From contig CAIPJS010000048.1 of assembly GCA_903865435.1 (NCBI GenBank), positions 1 to 43,901 on the forward strand: 43,901 nt of DNA. The letters are read 5' to 3'. Under the pieces are notes generated by a model, which saw only the letters and a list, made by a program, of their open reading frames with translations, made no database searches and was not told the DNA's origin. This stretch comes from an uncultured Bacteroidota bacterium (GTDB lineage Bacteria > Bacteroidota > Bacteroidia > Chitinophagales > Chitinophagaceae). Below are positions 42,254-43,901 of the stretch, piece by piece; position 1 is the stretch's first letter, and every line of letters begins with the position of its first letter. A program made the position numbers and the translations under genes.

Positions 42254-43885
42254 CTACCAAAATACAGTGTAAAGTGCTGCTAAAATGCCAATGATTACCA
42301 CCGATCCAATCACAAATTCGGGGCTTACTTTAAACATCGCCACATCCACTTCTATCGCTTTTGAATTATTTTCTTTTTTAGGATTGGACAAACTTATAAA
42401 AATCATCACCAGTACAATGAGGCCAAAAGTAATGGACATTCTATCTAAGAATGGAAAATTTGGAAAAGCATTATTGGTCCAGTTGGGTAAAAATTTTAAC
42501 ACCGTTGAAATAGGAATAGTTAACAATGCACCCGCAAGCGCTGCAGCAGAATTGGTGCGTTTCCAATAAAATCCTAGTAAGAAAATAGCCAATACCCCTG
42601 GAGCAATAAAACCTACATACTCTTGAATAAATTGATAAGCCTGATCTAAAGAACGAAGCGCAGGCGTTACAATCGCAGCCACTAACATACTCATCACCAC
42701 TACCCATCTTCCAATTAAGACCAATTTTTTTTCAGAAGCATTTTTATTAATAAATTTTTTATAAATGTCTAATGAAAAAATAGTAGAGATACTATTAGCT
42801 TTACCAGCCAATGAAGCAACAATGGCTGCAGTTAGTGCAGCAAAAGCAATGCCTTTTAATCCAGCAGGCAATAAATTCATTAAAGTTGGATAAGCATGAT
42901 CGGGTTTGATGATGCCATGACTGTCGGACATTTCTGCTTGAAACATTCCCTTTTGATGCAATACATACATGGCAATGCCAGGCAATACCGCAATGATGGG
43001 AATGAGTAATTTTAAAAAGGCAGCAAACAAAATTCCTTTACGTGCAGTTTTTAAATCTGCGCCCAAGGCTCTTTGTACAATGTATTGGTTGCAGCCCCAA
43101 TACGCTAAATTATTCACCATCATGCCACCAATCAATACAGAGAGACCAGGCAATTCTGGATAATATTTATTGGACTTATCAAAGATCATATGAAAATGAG
43201 AGGGTGCTTCTCTTTTTAAAACGGCTAGCCCCTGTAGTATATTACCTCCATAACCATATTGCTCAGACAATAAAGAAATAGCTAAATACGTAGTGACCAA
43301 GCCGCCAATAATTAAAACAATTACTTGTATCACATCGGTATAGCCAATAACTTTCATGCCGCCTAAAGTAACAATCACCGCAAACACACTTAATCCAATG
43401 ATACTCATTTCAAAACTTATATTGGTAATAGAGGAAATGGCCAAGGCGCCTAAATAAATAATAGAAGTTAAATTCACAAACACATACACCAATAACCAAA
43501 ATACCGCCATGATAGTACTTACCGTATCGTTGTATCTTTTAGAAAGAAACTGCGGCATGGTAAATATTTTATTCTTCAAATAAATGGGCAAGATAAATAC
43601 AGCCACAATGATTAAAGTAAATGCAGACATCCACTCATAAGTAGATATGGCCAAGCCTAGTGCAAAGCCAGAACCAGACATGCCAATAAAATGTTCGGCA
43701 GAAATATTAGAAGCAATCAGGGATGCGCCAATGGCCCACCAAGTAAGTGCGCCTTCTGCTAAGAAAAAATCGGTGGAGCTCGTACTACCTGCTTTCTTTT
43801 TTTGAAAAATATAATAGCCATAAGCACTAATTAAAATAAAGTACAGAAAAAAAACAAGATAGTCGGCGGTTTGCAATCTATTCAT
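42254..43885 (-). CDS. Sodium:solute symporter (SSS/SGLT family), probable inositol or sugar transporter
   Basis: A 543-residue inner-membrane protein with about fourteen hydrophobic helices. SSS features are visible: FFLAEGALTWWAIGASLIASNISAEHFIGMSG in the first helices, GGMKVIGYTDVIQV, and the sodium-site region AALTAAIVASLAGKANSISTIFSLDIYKKF. This form resembles SGLT-type sugar and inositol carriers. The gene is complete; its ATG is 16 bases from the window edge, so its promoter is mostly outside. With inositol oxygenase directly downstream, sodium-driven uptake of myo-inositol is the best guess. Confidence 0.92.
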   Translation of the reverse strand: MNRLQTADYLVFFLYFILISAYGYYIFQKKKAGSTSSTDFFLAEGALTWWAIGASLIASNISAEHFIGMSGSGFALGLAISTYEWMSAFTLIIVAVFILPIYLKNKIFTMPQFLSKRYNDTVSTIMAVFWLLVYVFVNLTSIIYLGALAISSITNISFEMSIIGLSVFAVIVTLGGMKVIGYTDVIQVIVLIIGGLVTTYLAISLLSEQYGYGGNILQGLAVLKREAPSHFHMIFDKSNKYYPELPGLSVLIGGMMVNNLAYWGCNQYIVQRALGADLKTARKGILFAAFLKLLIPIIAVLPGIAMYVLHQKGMFQAEMSDSHGIIKPDHAYPTLMNLLPAGLKGIAFAALTAAIVASLAGKANSISTIFSLDIYKKFINKNASEKKLVLIGRWVVVMSMLVAAIVTPALRSLDQAYQFIQEYVGFIAPGVLAIFLLGFYWKRTNSAAALAGALLTIPISTVLKFLPNWTNNAFPNFPFLDRMSITFGLIVLVMIFISLSNPKKENNSKAIEVDVAMFKVSPEFVIGSVVIIGILAALYTVFW

Positions 43886-43901
43886 TCAATATATTTTAGT
43901 A

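Noticed and set aside
1..43901. CRISPR arrays, insertion sequences, prophage or polysaccharide-utilisation SusC/D pair
   Set aside because: No spaced repeat array, transposase, integrase, phage structural gene or TonB-dependent receptor was seen on either strand.

Overview
The window is ordinary-looking chromosome of an AT-rich Bacteroidota, most likely of the Chitinophagaceae/Chitinophagales. The evidence is: promoters with the Bacteroidota -7 box TAnnTTTG instead of sigma70-type boxes; a DUF2480 protein; Rho with a long disordered N-terminal extension; many secreted hydrolases with typical Bacteroidota signal peptides; and a Bacteroidota-type HicB antitoxin. The genus cannot be decided from the sequence. 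No transposase, integrase, phage gene, rRNA or CRISPR array was seen.

Layout. 1-19.4 kb is mainly housekeeping: a PpiD/SurA-like foldase and a DUF2480 protein (+), polA (-), two periplasmic amidohydrolase genes (-), mnmG and ybeY (-), feoA-nadD (+), rho (-), and asnS with a DMT transporter (+). Between nadD and rho sit two divergent toxin-antitoxin operons, higBA (-) and hicAB (+). The 282-bp stretch between ybeY and the mnmG promoter holds a diverged hairpin-type direct repeat and two near-identical palindromes that resemble ParB/parS sites.

19.4-26.4 kb is accessory in character. It has a tRNA-Phe with a clear promoter and terminator, and a decapitated HxlR-family regulator remnant directly behind it. 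A secreted PIG-L deacetylase and an intact HxlR paralogue follow. Next comes a group that fits oxidative (3-keto) glycoside breakdown: a Tat-exported Gfo/Idh/MocA oxidoreductase diverging from a double-DUF1080 protein, then a DUF4440-like lipoprotein and a further DUF1080 protein.

26.6-43.9 kb is a run of exported degradative enzymes with no SusC/SusD pair: an M1 peptidase with a sortilin/BNR propeller protein; an S9 peptidase, a PIG-L deacetylase and a CBM9-like protein on the minus strand; and GH95 alpha-L-fucosidase, an HD-domain protein and an M14 carboxypeptidase on the plus strand. It ends with a bacterial myo-inositol oxygenase, all iron ligands conserved, downstream of a sodium:solute symporter. 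That pair suggests inositol uptake and oxygen-dependent cleavage to glucuronate.

The best candidates for a second look are the Gfo/Idh plus DUF1080 group, the MIOX-symporter pair, the parS-like palindromes near mnmG, the HxlR remnant behind tRNA-Phe, and the amidohydrolase pair in which two of three catalytic domains lack the HxH metal motif. All functional statements come from reading motifs by eye; no database search was possible.
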